A DNA stretch of 64,000 bases from Pedobacter caeni (GTDB lineage Bacteria > Bacteroidota > Bacteroidia > Sphingobacteriales > Sphingobacteriaceae): NCBI RefSeq assembly GCF_900129215.1, contig NZ_FQUQ01000002.1, positions 1,633,397-1,697,396 on the forward strand, written 5' to 3'. The notes beneath the pieces are model-generated. The model worked only from the letters and a program-made list of their open reading frames with translations, had not been told where the DNA came from and searched no databases. Position 1 is the first letter of the stretch. The number at the start of each line of letters is the position of its first letter. Shown here in pieces: positions 1 through 8,266 of the stretch. A program made the translations under genes and the position numbers.

Positions 1-826
1 GTCTGGTTTCCTGGAAGAAGAGTCTGCCTTCTTTCCATCCGCTGATATCACTGGCCTTTACTTTGCCTAAAACAGAAGCTTGCTTTTCTTCATTCCAGGT
101 CACCGTTTCACCCGGAAGGAGAGTGGCTATACGAATAGATTTCTTTCCGGTGTTTCTTGCCACTTGTACTTTTCCTGTGCTGATGGATACGGATGCCGGT
201 TTACCCTTAAATGCATTTACCATAAAGGAGGTTCCTAATACACGGGTGGTAATTGCTTTTGTGTGTACGATAAAAGGGCGGTTTGGGGCTTTTACTACTT
301 CAAAAAAGGCCTCACCTTCGAGTTCAATTGCCCTGGTTGGCCCAAGCAGGTTTTTTGCGAAACGCAGCTTACTTGAGGCTCCCAGGTGTACTGTAGAGCC
401 ATCAGGCAAGGTAATGATCGTCCTCCGGCCTCTTGGATTGATTTTTTCTTCAAAGGCGATCTTTGGGCTTTCCTTTTTATAATTGTAGTTCAATGCCAGC
501 ATACCTGAAGCCGTTAGAACGACGAGCCAGATGGCTGCATATTGCCAGAACCTATTTCTCTTAAAAAAGGGAATGCCTGTAGGTTGAGCGCTCGCGAAAT
601 CAGGAATACGTTGCCCCATCATTTCTTTCCAACGCTGCATTTGGGAGGGGGCAGCCGGCTCAGGTACCGAATTTATTTTTTCAGACCATTCTTCATTCCA
701 GATCTCATTAAATAGTTGTTGGGCATTTTCTGTTTTAAGGTACGCGCGTACTTTAATCAATTCTTCTCCGGTGCATTCACCATCAAGATATTTTTTAATA
801 ATTGCTTTATCTGGTTCTGAGCTCAT
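1..826 (-). CDS. FecR-family anti-sigma factor, C-terminus cut by window edge
   Basis: This is the N-terminal ~275 residues of a FecR-type inner-membrane anti-sigma regulator; the gene continues beyond base 1. The ATG at 824-826 opens MSSEPDKAIIKKYL, a cytoplasmic sigma-binding region of about 95 residues. One membrane helix follows (FWQYAAIWLVVLTASGMLAL). The periplasmic FecR domain then shows the family hallmarks: GRRTIITLPDGSTVHL, LGASSKL, IELEGEAFFEV, PFIVHT and VLGTSFMVNA. It lies 65 bp downstream of the ECF sigma gene on the same strand, the standard sigma/FecR order. In the family, a TonB-dependent receptor transmits a ligand signal through FecR to the sigma factor, and SusC/SusD-like genes usually follow; here they would lie outside the window. 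The family assignment is secure; the ligand is unknown. Confidence 0.93.
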   Translation of the reverse strand, partial: MSSEPDKAIIKKYLDGECTGEELIKVRAYLKTENAQQLFNEIWNEEWSEKINSVPEPAAPSQMQRWKEMMGQRIPDFASAQPTGIPFFKRNRFWQYAAIWLVVLTASGMLALNYNYKKESPKIAFEEKINPRGRRTIITLPDGSTVHLGASSKLRFAKNLLGPTRAIELEGEAFFEVVKAPNRPFIVHTKAITTRVLGTSFMVNAFKGKPASVSISTGKVQVARNTGKKSIRIATLLPGETVTWNEEKQASVLGKVKASDISGWKEGRLFFQETR

Positions 827-891
827 GATGATTATCCTACATTATACAAGACACAACTTATGCAGGAGAGGGTGAACCGAACTGAAAAAAA

Positions 892-1485
892 TTAGTGAAA
901 GAAAAATAGGAAGAGACAAATGATTACATACACACTTTCTTTGATATTTTCTCTTAAGAATTTTAGCGAAAATAACATATGGCTTTTAACCGTATTTACA
1001 GAAAGATTCATTTGGTCGGCAATTTGAAGATAGGTCAGGTCTGCTTCCCGGCTGAGTTTGAAAATTTTCATGCGCTGAGGGCTTAATTCAGCGAGTTTTA
1101 ACTGGTAAATTTTTTCCAATTCTTTGTACGCCAGATTTTGGTCTGCAGTGGAGGTTGATGCTGGAAAGGCATCTCCTAAAATATCTAAGTCTACGACAAC
1201 CAGTTCTTTTTTACGGATGTGGTTAAACAGTACATTTTTCATGGCACTGAAAAGATAGGTTTTTACTTCAGTCTTTATGTTGAGCTCAGTTCGTTTTTTC
1301 CAAATGTTCTGCATCAGATCCATGACCAACTCTTCTGCAATTTCTCCCTGTTTTACATAGCGGAGAGAAAAGGAATACAACAGACCAAAATAACGCTCAA
1401 ACAACTGATTGAAAGCTTTGATGTTTCCAGCACTACATTCTTCAATTAAAACCTTATCAGAGACTTTAATATAATCCTTTACCAT
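892..1485 (-). CDS. ECF sigma factor (RNA polymerase sigma-70 family)
   Basis: 197-aa extracytoplasmic-function sigma factor. Region 2 is at about residues 20-90 (AFNQLFERYFGLLYSFSLRY, then VKTYLFSAMKNVLFNHIRKK, the -10-recognition helix). Region 4 is at about 125-180 (LSPQRMKIFKLSREADLTYL, IADQMNLSVNTVKSHM helix-turn-helix). Size and order match the Bacteroidota sigma/FecR type. The last ~13 residues (VYVIICLFLFFFH) are strongly hydrophobic, a common tail in these sigmas that may help membrane association; that role is inference. FecR follows 65 bp downstream and probably controls its release. The target regulon cannot be read from this window. Confidence 0.95.
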   Translation of the reverse strand: MVKDYIKVSDKVLIEECSAGNIKAFNQLFERYFGLLYSFSLRYVKQGEIAEELVMDLMQNIWKKRTELNIKTEVKTYLFSAMKNVLFNHIRKKELVVVDLDILGDAFPASTSTADQNLAYKELEKIYQLKLAELSPQRMKIFKLSREADLTYLQIADQMNLSVNTVKSHMLFSLKFLRENIKESVYVIICLFLFFFH

Positions 1486-1623
1486 AAGTAGTTTATCCCT
1501 ATTACTACCCGTAAAAGTATTTGGACAAAGTTTAGTCAGGATTATTTAAATGTTAACTTATGGAATAAAAACGCTGACGGTTCTCCCTGAATGTTTCGTT
1601 GATTAACGATGTTTAAACGGTAT

Positions 1624-2397
1624 TTAATTGCAGCTGTAGGTAATGTTGATTAGTCCCATTTCTTCCTTTTTATATTTTACAAGCATATTCACCTGAATAA
1701 CATTCCCTTTTGAGTCTTTTTTATAAGCATAATAAACCGGAGCCATTCCATGTATCGCACTTTTAATCGGTAGCTTTTTTAAGGGCTTACCATAATAATG
1801 TCTGAGTTCTCCGGTCAATTCGTAGGGGAGGTGATCAATCAGGCAATAAAAATTATTAGGAAAAGTATCTGTACCTGAACTGAAAATGACCGTGTCCAAA
1901 CTAAGATAAGCTTCTCCCGTATCTTCTTTTCTTTGTAATTCGCCCCCTGTAATGGTATATTTTGTGATTTTTTCATAATCAGAAGAATTGGAGTAACTGC
2001 TTTTCTTTATGGCCAGATAACCCTCTTTATCATAACTGTAATCTGTTCTCAGGTCTGAGTTGTAGGAGCTGATGATTCTTCCCTGATCGTCCAGTTTATG
2101 GTGAAAAGTGATCAACTGTTTTCCTTTGTCCTCGAATTCGTACTTTTCAATAATTTCATCCTTAGCATAGGAGTAGCTAAACAGATCCTTACCGGCAGAC
2201 TTCCGGCTTACTATTCTTCCCAGACTGTCATAAGCGGCAGTCAGGTTTTCGATAGCCGTTTTTGGACTTAAAAATTTCGAGTCTGTCTGAAGGATCTTGC
2301 AGGAATCTTTTAAAAACTGTTTCGTTTTTATGTTTGATTTGCAGGAAAATGAGCCGAAAATGGACAACAAAATCACTATGGTAAGTAAATTTCTCAT
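1624..2397 (-). CDS. Lipoprotein, YD-repeat-like; paralogue of the 6338-7105 protein
   Basis: Predicted outer-envelope lipoprotein of about 257 aa. The start at 2397 (MRNLLTIVILLSIFGSFSC) gives a clean lipobox (FGSFSC), so it is preferred over the ATG at 2433, which would overlap the upstream gene. The mature part has repeated short motifs of the form AYDSLGRI, LDDQGRIISSY, YSYDKEGYL and YKKDSKGNVIQV, resembling isolated RHS/YD-type beta strands. The C-terminus is ITYSCN. The plus-strand protein at 6338-7105 shares these motifs and the end (FSYSCN), so the two are divergent paralogues. It follows the 2408-2968 gene with a 10-bp gap, indicating co-transcription. No enzymatic motif is visible; function unknown. 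Confidence 0.8.
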   Translation of the reverse strand: MRNLLTIVILLSIFGSFSCKSNIKTKQFLKDSCKILQTDSKFLSPKTAIENLTAAYDSLGRIVSRKSAGKDLFSYSYAKDEIIEKYEFEDKGKQLITFHHKLDDQGRIISSYNSDLRTDYSYDKEGYLAIKKSSYSNSSDYEKITKYTITGGELQRKEDTGEAYLSLDTVIFSSGTDTFPNNFYCLIDHLPYELTGELRHYYGKPLKKLPIKSAIHGMAPVYYAYKKDSKGNVIQVNMLVKYKKEEMGLINITYSCN

Positions 2398-2407
2398 AAA
2401 ACCTGAA

Positions 2408-2968
2408 TTAATTGTATTCCAAAACATCTTCAATCAGATATGCTTTTCCGGAAGGGACCACCTTAATGTCTCTTTTGTAACCTATTTTAGCATCTGTATC
2501 GGTGATTGTTGTTTCAAAGACATAAGTCAGGCCAACTTTTTTGGTAAAAATACAGCGGCTAACTTTTATCAATCCATAATCACTTATGGGTACTAAACAA
2601 CCAAAACCTATACCGGCGTATTGGCAATCAAAATCTTTTGACCATTTTTTTTGGAAAGCCTTTAATGTCATTTTTCCCTCCATACCCACTTCAAAAGCAT
2701 CATTCTTATAAGCAATGTATTTATCGGCGTAAATTTGTTTTCGCCCTCCTTCAGCTTCTTCATTTGTGTTTTCCGCAAGACCATTTGCTTTATTTAGATC
2801 ATCTTCAACCGAATGGGCTAACCAGGCCTTTGCCCTTTCAATGTCTTTAAGCTCTTTAGTCGATTTTTGCTGGAGGGTAACTTTATGCTCTATATGGTCT
2901 GTTTGTGCTTTAACCTGATTAATGGTTGCGAATGCTACAATTGTCAATGAAATTAAGGTTTTATTCAT
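2408..2968 (-). CDS. Secreted hypothetical protein with signal peptide
   Basis: 186-aa protein with an N-terminal signal peptide (MNKTLISLTIVAFATINQVKAQ, cleavage likely after KA). The mature part is charged and helical to about residue 100 (KELKDIERAKAWLAHSVEDD...). It then has a beta-rich segment with two cysteines (FDCQYAGIGFGCLVP) and ends YLIEDVLEYN. I do not recognise the family. It sits between the 3003-3509 gene (34 bp upstream) and the lipoprotein at 1624-2397 (10 bp downstream), all on the minus strand, so it is probably one cistron of an envelope operon beginning with the 762-aa lipoprotein. Confidence 0.75.
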   Translation of the reverse strand: MNKTLISLTIVAFATINQVKAQTDHIEHKVTLQQKSTKELKDIERAKAWLAHSVEDDLNKANGLAENTNEEAEGGRKQIYADKYIAYKNDAFEVGMEGKMTLKAFQKKWSKDFDCQYAGIGFGCLVPISDYGLIKVSRCIFTKKVGLTYVFETTITDTDAKIGYKRDIKVVPSGKAYLIEDVLEYN

Positions 2969-3002
2969 TTTTTGATTTTAGTATGGTGTATGCTTTTGTA
3001 GT

Positions 3003-3509
3003 TTATTTATTGATCTTGTATAAGTTATATGTACTTCCGTCGGTCTTTTGTCTGCCCTGACTTGAACGGTGCATTTGGATTGTACTTTTGTTAAGTATAC
3101 TGAATGTGGTTTGACGAGCTGTTTTTGATGTGTATTTCAATTGAACCTCCTTGGAAATCAGATCTAATGTCCAGGTACCGGTGTCAACGATCAAATCAGG
3201 TTTTCTTTTAGCTGCTGGGTCGATCAGCTGTTCCTTCAGATTAAAAGTAGCATCCGACTTAAATTCTATACAAACCTCTAGTTTTCGATTTTCAGAAACA
3301 GGAACTACACCCGAATATTTGCCAGGAATGAAATCTGGTGGATCTATCTTTTTATTACCGGAATTGTTTCCTGATTTTTGAGCATCCCATAATGCCATAA
3401 CAGTAATTATAATGAGCAGCATAAAAAAGGAAAATAAAATAGATTTGAACATTTTCTTGTAATCTGTCTTGCCTTGCAGCAACCGTTTTAATCCATCATT
3501 TCTTTTCAT
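3003..3509 (-). CDS. Membrane-anchored NlpE-like / lipocalin-fold protein
   Basis: 168-aa protein with an N-terminal signal-anchor at about residues 22-42 (MFKSILFSFFMLLIIITVMA) and a compact C-terminal beta domain. The motif order YSGVVP, CIEFKSDATFNLKEQ, VDTGTWTLD, VQLKYTS, FSILNKSTIQMHRSSQGR, YNLYKI follows the NlpE N-terminal (lipocalin-like) pattern. The CxxC seen in copper-resistance NlpE is absent. Its ATG directly abuts the stop of the small reading frame 3510-3740. NlpE homologues sense envelope stress, but that role cannot be carried over without the cysteines. The fold call is moderate; function is unknown. Confidence 0.7.
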   Translation of the reverse strand: MKRNDGLKRLLQGKTDYKKMFKSILFSFFMLLIIITVMALWDAQKSGNNSGNKKIDPPDFIPGKYSGVVPVSENRKLEVCIEFKSDATFNLKEQLIDPAAKRKPDLIVDTGTWTLDLISKEVQLKYTSKTARQTTFSILNKSTIQMHRSSQGRQKTDGSTYNLYKINK

Positions 3510-3740
3510 TTATAATCCTGCCAACCTTGCCTTTTCAAGGTGATACTTATATAAAATTTCATTTTTAAACTGTTCATTGTCCTTATAGATTTCCGCTAAG
3601 GGCAGGTGGGAGATGTTATATTTCGAAGATGAATACGTAGTGACATATATGTATATAAAATGTTTATTTATTTGCGTACTTTTTAAAATAGCCACACTCC
3701 TGAAGTATTTCCTGATAATACTTTGTATGATGATACTCAC
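3510..3740 (-). CDS. Possible small protein at the end of the 762-aa gene
   Basis: Reading frame of up to 76 aa whose TAA immediately abuts the ATG of the next gene (stop 3510-3512, start 3507-3509), the arrangement of translational coupling. Its second half (LPLAEIYKDNEQFKNEILYK, then YHLEKARLAGL) looks like real protein. The first ~26 codons are antisense-free overlap with the end of the 762-aa gene and look poor. No convincing start codon lies in the good half, so it could be a short coupled peptide starting at an unusual codon or a remnant. Kept at low confidence. Confidence 0.35.
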   Translation of the reverse strand: MSIIIQSIIRKYFRSVAILKSTQINKHFIYIYVTTYSSSKYNISHLPLAEIYKDNEQFKNEILYKYHLEKARLAGL

Positions 3741-5952
3741 TTTTCAATTCAGCGAAATACCTGCCTTTTGGAATTTCTCCAAAACCCTCAGTTCCCCATT
3801 CTAATTTCTCAGGTTGATCCCGGTACCAGCTGTTATAAACTTCATTGCGTTCACATTTACTGGCCATATAAGTACATTTTGCTTTTTGCTCTGCATTTGC
3901 AGCGTTTGCGCGGGCGAGGAGGTAATACTTTTCGGCCAGTTTTCCAGAAGTAAAGGTCTGCCTGAATGCTGGAGGAAGATCTAATGTTGATGTCAGCTCT
4001 GCATTCGTTATTGCATTCTCATAAAAAGTACGTGCATTTCCATAATAGGTAATGTTATAAAAGGCATTGGCCAATAGATAGGCATTGTTATATACATTTT
4101 TTCCGACAGTAATTTCAGTTTTAATCGCCTGCATGGTCTTTACAAAACTGAGGGGCGTGTATTTTTTCTTTTGCGGGCTGGCAAAATCGCAATCATGACA
4201 ATCGTAAATATGGCTGATAAAGGGGTTCCCGGGGAGCTTAAATAAGGCATTCTTTCCTGACTTGTCCATTAAAACTACTGCCTCATTTATTTTGTCCTTA
4301 TACACCAGCATCAATGCCTGATGGTATTCCAAATCGTCCATAGATAAATGATAATAACGGAGCATCGCAACCTCAAAAGGCGTTTTTTTAGGTTTGATCA
4401 TTAATGCCTTTAAAGCTTCTATGTTTTGATGATCTGCGTAAAAGGCAGTAGATGACTGGAAACAGTTTGCTTTTACCAGATCGCTTTGTTTAAGGTATAA
4501 GACTGATAAGGTTTGGGTGCTCATGGCGACTGCTTCTTTAAATCTGAGATTACCAATGGAGTCCTTTCCTTCCTTTAAATCTGCCAGCCAGTTGATAGAT
4601 CCGGTCATGTCATTTTCAGCTCTTGCATCGATCTTTTTAAGCTGTGAAAGGTATAAGATCCAGTCCAGAATTTTGTACTGCGCAACAATCAGCTTATCGT
4701 TTTTAGGCAGTTGTGTTTTTGCTTTATTATAAAATGCTTTTGAAAGAGTATAGTTGCCGGTCATTGTATTTAGATAACCGGCCGCCAGATTCCAGAAAAA
4801 AGGCTTGTTAGTATTGTTTTTGAGGGCAATTTTGCTCAGCAATTCGGTATTACTACGGAGCGATTTTCTATGCGCTGTATCTTTGCGTAAAGTCGACTCC
4901 GAAATGTTAACCAAACGGCTAAGTAAGAGATCCAGCTTTTCTGATTTTGGATTTAATGAATAGATCTGCTCAATGGCACGGGGAGCATCACTATTGATGC
5001 CCAGCATTTGCCATAGGGTAATCTGTTCCTCTTTATCTTTGGCCATTTTCAGGCTTTGCTGCCAGTCTGATTCTTCCTGCGGATGAAAACTCCAGTTATT
5101 CGGGATTTTCATCTCGGCGGAGAAATTATATGCCAGGCTGTATAAATAATTAGCGGTGGCAAAATCCTTTTGTCGGTAATAAAATCCAGCTACGTATCCC
5201 ATTGCTCTATAGTAAGTGATGTTTTTGGGGAATATATTTTTAAAGGCGTCGAAAAATTTAACTACCCTCCGTTTATTCTCTGTGGCGTTTTGTTCTGACT
5301 TTCCGGTGGAATCGAAATAATAATATCGGATAATCTGGAACCAGATTCTTTGTTTGATAAATTGATCAGGAGCAGCATTAAATCCCCGGGCAAGGTCATT
5401 CAGCACTCCGGTTGGAATTGACATCGCATTTTTTTGATCAGATTCTTCCCAGTAATTAACATTCTTGACGGCAAAAATCTCGCACAGTTTAGCCAGTTGG
5501 AGGTAAGCGAGGAAGTTGCCCATTAATTTCTGATTCACCTCTGCCGATTTCACATCTGGTATTCCCTTAGGAAGTACTTTGATTTTTCCTTTGAAATAAC
5601 GAAGAACAGAATCAATTTGCGGAAAATCAGATTTGAATAACAAGGATTTCAGATCAATATTGCTTTTGAGATAGGTATTCCATTCGGCGGTTACAACAGC
5701 ATTGTAACGTGCGTTATTGTCGTCATCTGCCGAACCGTAATAATGGTAGTAACTGGTATAGAAAAATGGGGAGTACTGGGTGGCAACAAAGGATTCGGGA
5801 CTAAAATTAGAATATTCACTGTCATCATAATCCCCATCCGAGCAGGCCCAGACTACTCCGGTTACAGAAAGCAGGCATAAGCTGAAAATGAGCAGAAACT
5901 TTTTAATGTACTTCTTACTGAAAAAAAAGGTACTGCATAGGTGATTATTCAT
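3664..5952 (-). CDS. Large TPR-like lipoprotein, 762 aa
   Basis: Exported protein of 762 aa. The N-terminal signal (about residues 16-37, FLLIFSLCLLSVTGVVWAC) ends in a lipobox-like VVWAC. An acidic, aromatic segment follows (CSDGDYDDSEYSNFSPESFV, ATQYSPFFYTSYYHYYG). Most of the rest is helical and repeat-like in TPR style (NYLYSLAYNFSAEM; AGYLNTMTGNYTLSKAFYNK; AFYNITYYGNARTFYENAIT). It ends LQECGYFKKYANK. The CSDGD...YSNFSPE opening is shared by a group of large uncharacterised Bacteroidota envelope proteins. It is the first gene of a minus-strand run (5952 to 1624). It probably serves as a scaffold for envelope proteins; no catalytic motif is visible. Confidence 0.85.
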   Translation of the reverse strand: MNNHLCSTFFFSKKYIKKFLLIFSLCLLSVTGVVWACSDGDYDDSEYSNFSPESFVATQYSPFFYTSYYHYYGSADDDNNARYNAVVTAEWNTYLKSNIDLKSLLFKSDFPQIDSVLRYFKGKIKVLPKGIPDVKSAEVNQKLMGNFLAYLQLAKLCEIFAVKNVNYWEESDQKNAMSIPTGVLNDLARGFNAAPDQFIKQRIWFQIIRYYYFDSTGKSEQNATENKRRVVKFFDAFKNIFPKNITYYRAMGYVAGFYYRQKDFATANYLYSLAYNFSAEMKIPNNWSFHPQEESDWQQSLKMAKDKEEQITLWQMLGINSDAPRAIEQIYSLNPKSEKLDLLLSRLVNISESTLRKDTAHRKSLRSNTELLSKIALKNNTNKPFFWNLAAGYLNTMTGNYTLSKAFYNKAKTQLPKNDKLIVAQYKILDWILYLSQLKKIDARAENDMTGSINWLADLKEGKDSIGNLRFKEAVAMSTQTLSVLYLKQSDLVKANCFQSSTAFYADHQNIEALKALMIKPKKTPFEVAMLRYYHLSMDDLEYHQALMLVYKDKINEAVVLMDKSGKNALFKLPGNPFISHIYDCHDCDFASPQKKKYTPLSFVKTMQAIKTEITVGKNVYNNAYLLANAFYNITYYGNARTFYENAITNAELTSTLDLPPAFRQTFTSGKLAEKYYLLARANAANAEQKAKCTYMASKCERNEVYNSWYRDQPEKLEWGTEGFGEIPKGRYFAELKSEYHHTKYYQEILQECGYFKKYANK

Positions 5953-6163
5953 ATTGGTATTTTCTATTGAATGCGAAAATATTTGTTTTATGTAATGATG
6001 ATGTTCGATCCAAGAGGAATGGTGTACCTCTCACATGGATGAGACATGAATGGCAGACTTTGTGAAATATATTTGTAGCTATTTATAATTAACCAATAGA
6101 CGGGGCAATTAAAATGCATAATAAGAACTGTGATTTCATAGTGAATTTATCCCCTAATTAATC

Positions 6164-6322
6164 ATGAATAAGACCTTCTTTTATGTGGCCCCACTATTGG
6201 TTCTTTTACTTCTCTTAACTTATGGCTGTATTTCAGGAAACTATAAGACAATTTTGTATACCTGCAAAGCTCAGAATTTCTTTTTTAAGGTCCCATTCTC
6301 TTCGTTGGGAGATGGGACTTAA
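6164..6322 (+). CDS. Small lipoprotein, 52 aa
   Basis: Short frame ATG 6164 to TAA 6320-6322. It encodes MNKTFFYVAPLLVLLLLLTY then GC, giving a typical lipobox (LTYGC), and a ~30-residue mature tail with one further cysteine (YTCKAQNFFFKVPF). It lies just upstream (15 bp) of the lipoprotein-like gene at 6338 on the same strand. The 3' end of the frame coincides with an imperfect hairpin (about 6284-6320), so it may instead be a leader. The signal and lipobox favour a real small gene. Confidence 0.5.
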   Translation: MNKTFFYVAPLLVLLLLLTYGCISGNYKTILYTCKAQNFFFKVPFSSLGDGT

Positions 6323-6337
6323 AATTATGTAAGCAAT

Positions 6338-7105
6338 ATGAATAAATTAACACTATTATTAATTTCATCAGTACTCTCTAACTGCTCCATTTGTAGTGGA
6401 CAGATGGGGGGAGTAAAGAGATCAAACGATACCGCCTGTCGATTATCGGCTGTTAGCTTTAATGGCAACCAGAGCTCCCATGAGAAAATTATAGCTGGAT
6501 ATGACCAGGAGAAGCGTCTTGTTACCTTAAAAGTGGGAGAAACTAGTATTGCCGAATACCTATTTGCCAGCAATCAGATTATTGAAAAGCATGTTTACGG
6601 TCAGGAAGATACCGTTAAAGTTCAACATAGCCTTGATTATCATAGGAGAATAATATCCAGTATTTCTGAAGGATACAGGTTAGATTACGTTTATGACAAC
6701 CATGGATATCTCAGCGAAATAAAGACTTCTTCTCCTCATTTTTCCTCCTATCACAAAACCGCAAAATACACTTTTAACGATGGTAATCTAACCCAAATAA
6801 CAGAAAGTATGCTCGCGCAGCCGGATCTCCATACGACAAAATTCAGCTACGGGGCTCAGCCTGTTCCTGAGAACTACATTTTATACGGACTGACCACTGC
6901 TCCTTTTCCATTTGTAGGCCCTTTATCAGGATATTACGGTAAAAAGTCTAGAAATCTCTTTGTCAAGAGAACAAGCTCAGAAGCTTCTGCAATTTCTTTT
7001 ACTTATAAAAATGATCACCTGGGAAATATTATTCAGATCAGCAGCCATCAAAGTACACCTAATAAAGCATCAGAATCTATTCATTTTAGCTATAGCTGTA
7101 ATTAA
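6338..7105 (+). CDS. Secreted YD-repeat-like protein, paralogue of 1624-2397
   Basis: 255-aa exported protein. The N-terminus (MNKLTLLLISSVLSNCSICS) is a signal sequence with cysteines in the lipobox region. The mature part shares motif after motif with the minus-strand lipoprotein at 1624-2397: LDYHRRIISSISEGYRLDYV versus DDQGRIISSYNSDLRTDYSY, then YDNHGYLSEIK versus YDKEGYLAIKK, YKNDHLGNIIQI versus YKKDSKGNVIQV, and ends FSYSCN versus ITYSCN. The two are diverged copies flanking the 762-aa lipoprotein, in opposite orientation. Function unknown. Confidence 0.8.
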   Translation: MNKLTLLLISSVLSNCSICSGQMGGVKRSNDTACRLSAVSFNGNQSSHEKIIAGYDQEKRLVTLKVGETSIAEYLFASNQIIEKHVYGQEDTVKVQHSLDYHRRIISSISEGYRLDYVYDNHGYLSEIKTSSPHFSSYHKTAKYTFNDGNLTQITESMLAQPDLHTTKFSYGAQPVPENYILYGLTTAPFPFVGPLSGYYGKKSRNLFVKRTSSEASAISFTYKNDHLGNIIQISSHQSTPNKASESIHFSYSCN

Positions 7106-7177
7106 GATATTTGAAAATCCACTAAGTTCTCTACAAATAAGCTGAAAACAGGTATCTTCGTGAATCAAGAATCTCCT

Positions 7178-8257
7178 ATGACCCATTTCAAAAGTTTAAC
7201 CTTTGTTAAGCTTTTTGCTGTTTTTAAAAGGATAACTAAGAACCCCTTTCGTCTTTTAAGTGGGCTTACCTTGTTGTTAATTCTCTTTATTTACACTTAC
7301 ATTTTTCGTTTAACTGACCATCGGATTGTGTTTGTCAACCGTCTTTGGCATCCTGGCTTATTATTGCTCGGCCCATTGGTTTTTCTGAGTAGCCAGCTCA
7401 TTCTCCGGTCAGTTTCTTCATTACAGCGGAAAGACCTGATTCATTTTATTCCCTTTCTTATCGTCGGTTTTCTATATTCTTTTTTGATTTCCAGGGAGGA
7501 TTGGAATGAGCCAGTAATGAAGCTGGCATTTTTGCGTTATCAGGATGCTTATTTTCTGATTATTTTCTCTTTGTTGTTTTATAGCCTTTTTACGCTTGTG
7601 AATATGTGGAATCCAAAAAATGAGTCAGATACACCTATGGTAACCGAATCAGAACTTTTGGTGATCATTACCTCGGCCGTTTATATCCTGATCTCCCTTA
7701 TGATGGTGATTTTGTACGGTTCAGTAGTCATTTTCCGTATTCATACAGGGATAGATTTTCGTTTATTTTCCTACGGATTACTTACGGTAATTGCGATCAC
7801 AATCGTACGTTACCTTTTTGTAACCAGAAATGCGATTTCAGGCATGAATATTGAAGCTCGCAGTATGAATTTAGAACCTGGTGGATATGATAAATCGTTG
7901 CTTTCTACTGAATACATCCAGCAGCATTCGACAGAAATTTTGCAATATTTTAAAAACAACATGACGTATTTAGATCCTGATTTCTCACTTTCCAGGCTTT
8001 CTGAGGAACTTGGTATTTCAGAACATAAATTATCACAACTTTTTAACCGGTATTTTCAAAAGAAGTTTTATACTTTTCTTGCAGAATACCGTATTGAACA
8101 TGCAATTGAACTGATGAAAAATAACAAGCACAAACTGAAAATTGAAACCCTCAGTTATTCCTGTGGTTTCAACTCAAAAGCTTCGTTTTATCATTATTTT
8201 AAGGTAAAAATGGGTTGTTCTCCTTATGAATATCAAAAAAAGTTAGATCTGAATTAA
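7178..8257 (+). CDS. Membrane-anchored AraC-family transcription regulator
   Basis: About 359-aa regulator. The N-terminal ~230 residues hold roughly seven hydrophobic helices (LSGLTLLLILFIYTYIF, GLLLLGPLVFLSSQLIL, DLIHFIPFLIVGFLYSFLI and others), a membrane sensor module. The C-terminal ~100 residues form the AraC/XylS double HTH: FSLSRLSEELGISEHKLSQL, FNRYFQKKFYTFLAEYRIEH, LSYSCGFNSKASFYHYFK and PYEYQKK. The ATG at 7178 is preferred over the GTG at 7160 because its context (tctcctATG) is the same as that of the following gene. The stop is 9 bp before the next start, so the two regulators are co-transcribed. Family known; ligand and targets unknown. Confidence 0.9.
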   Translation: MTHFKSLTFVKLFAVFKRITKNPFRLLSGLTLLLILFIYTYIFRLTDHRIVFVNRLWHPGLLLLGPLVFLSSQLILRSVSSLQRKDLIHFIPFLIVGFLYSFLISREDWNEPVMKLAFLRYQDAYFLIIFSLLFYSLFTLVNMWNPKNESDTPMVTESELLVIITSAVYILISLMMVILYGSVVIFRIHTGIDFRLFSYGLLTVIAITIVRYLFVTRNAISGMNIEARSMNLEPGGYDKSLLSTEYIQQHSTEILQYFKNNMTYLDPDFSLSRLSEELGISEHKLSQLFNRYFQKKFYTFLAEYRIEHAIELMKNNKHKLKIETLSYSCGFNSKASFYHYFKVKMGCSPYEYQKKLDLN

Positions 8258-8266
8258 TGGTCTCCT

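Noticed and set aside
63..482. 139-codon plus-strand open frame at the window start
   Set aside because: Antisense of the FecR gene; the protein text has no family character while the minus strand gives clear FecR motifs.
6284..6320. Rho-independent terminator after the 52-aa frame
   Set aside because: The hairpin is imperfect (two bulges) and followed by AAAATTATG with no T run on either strand.
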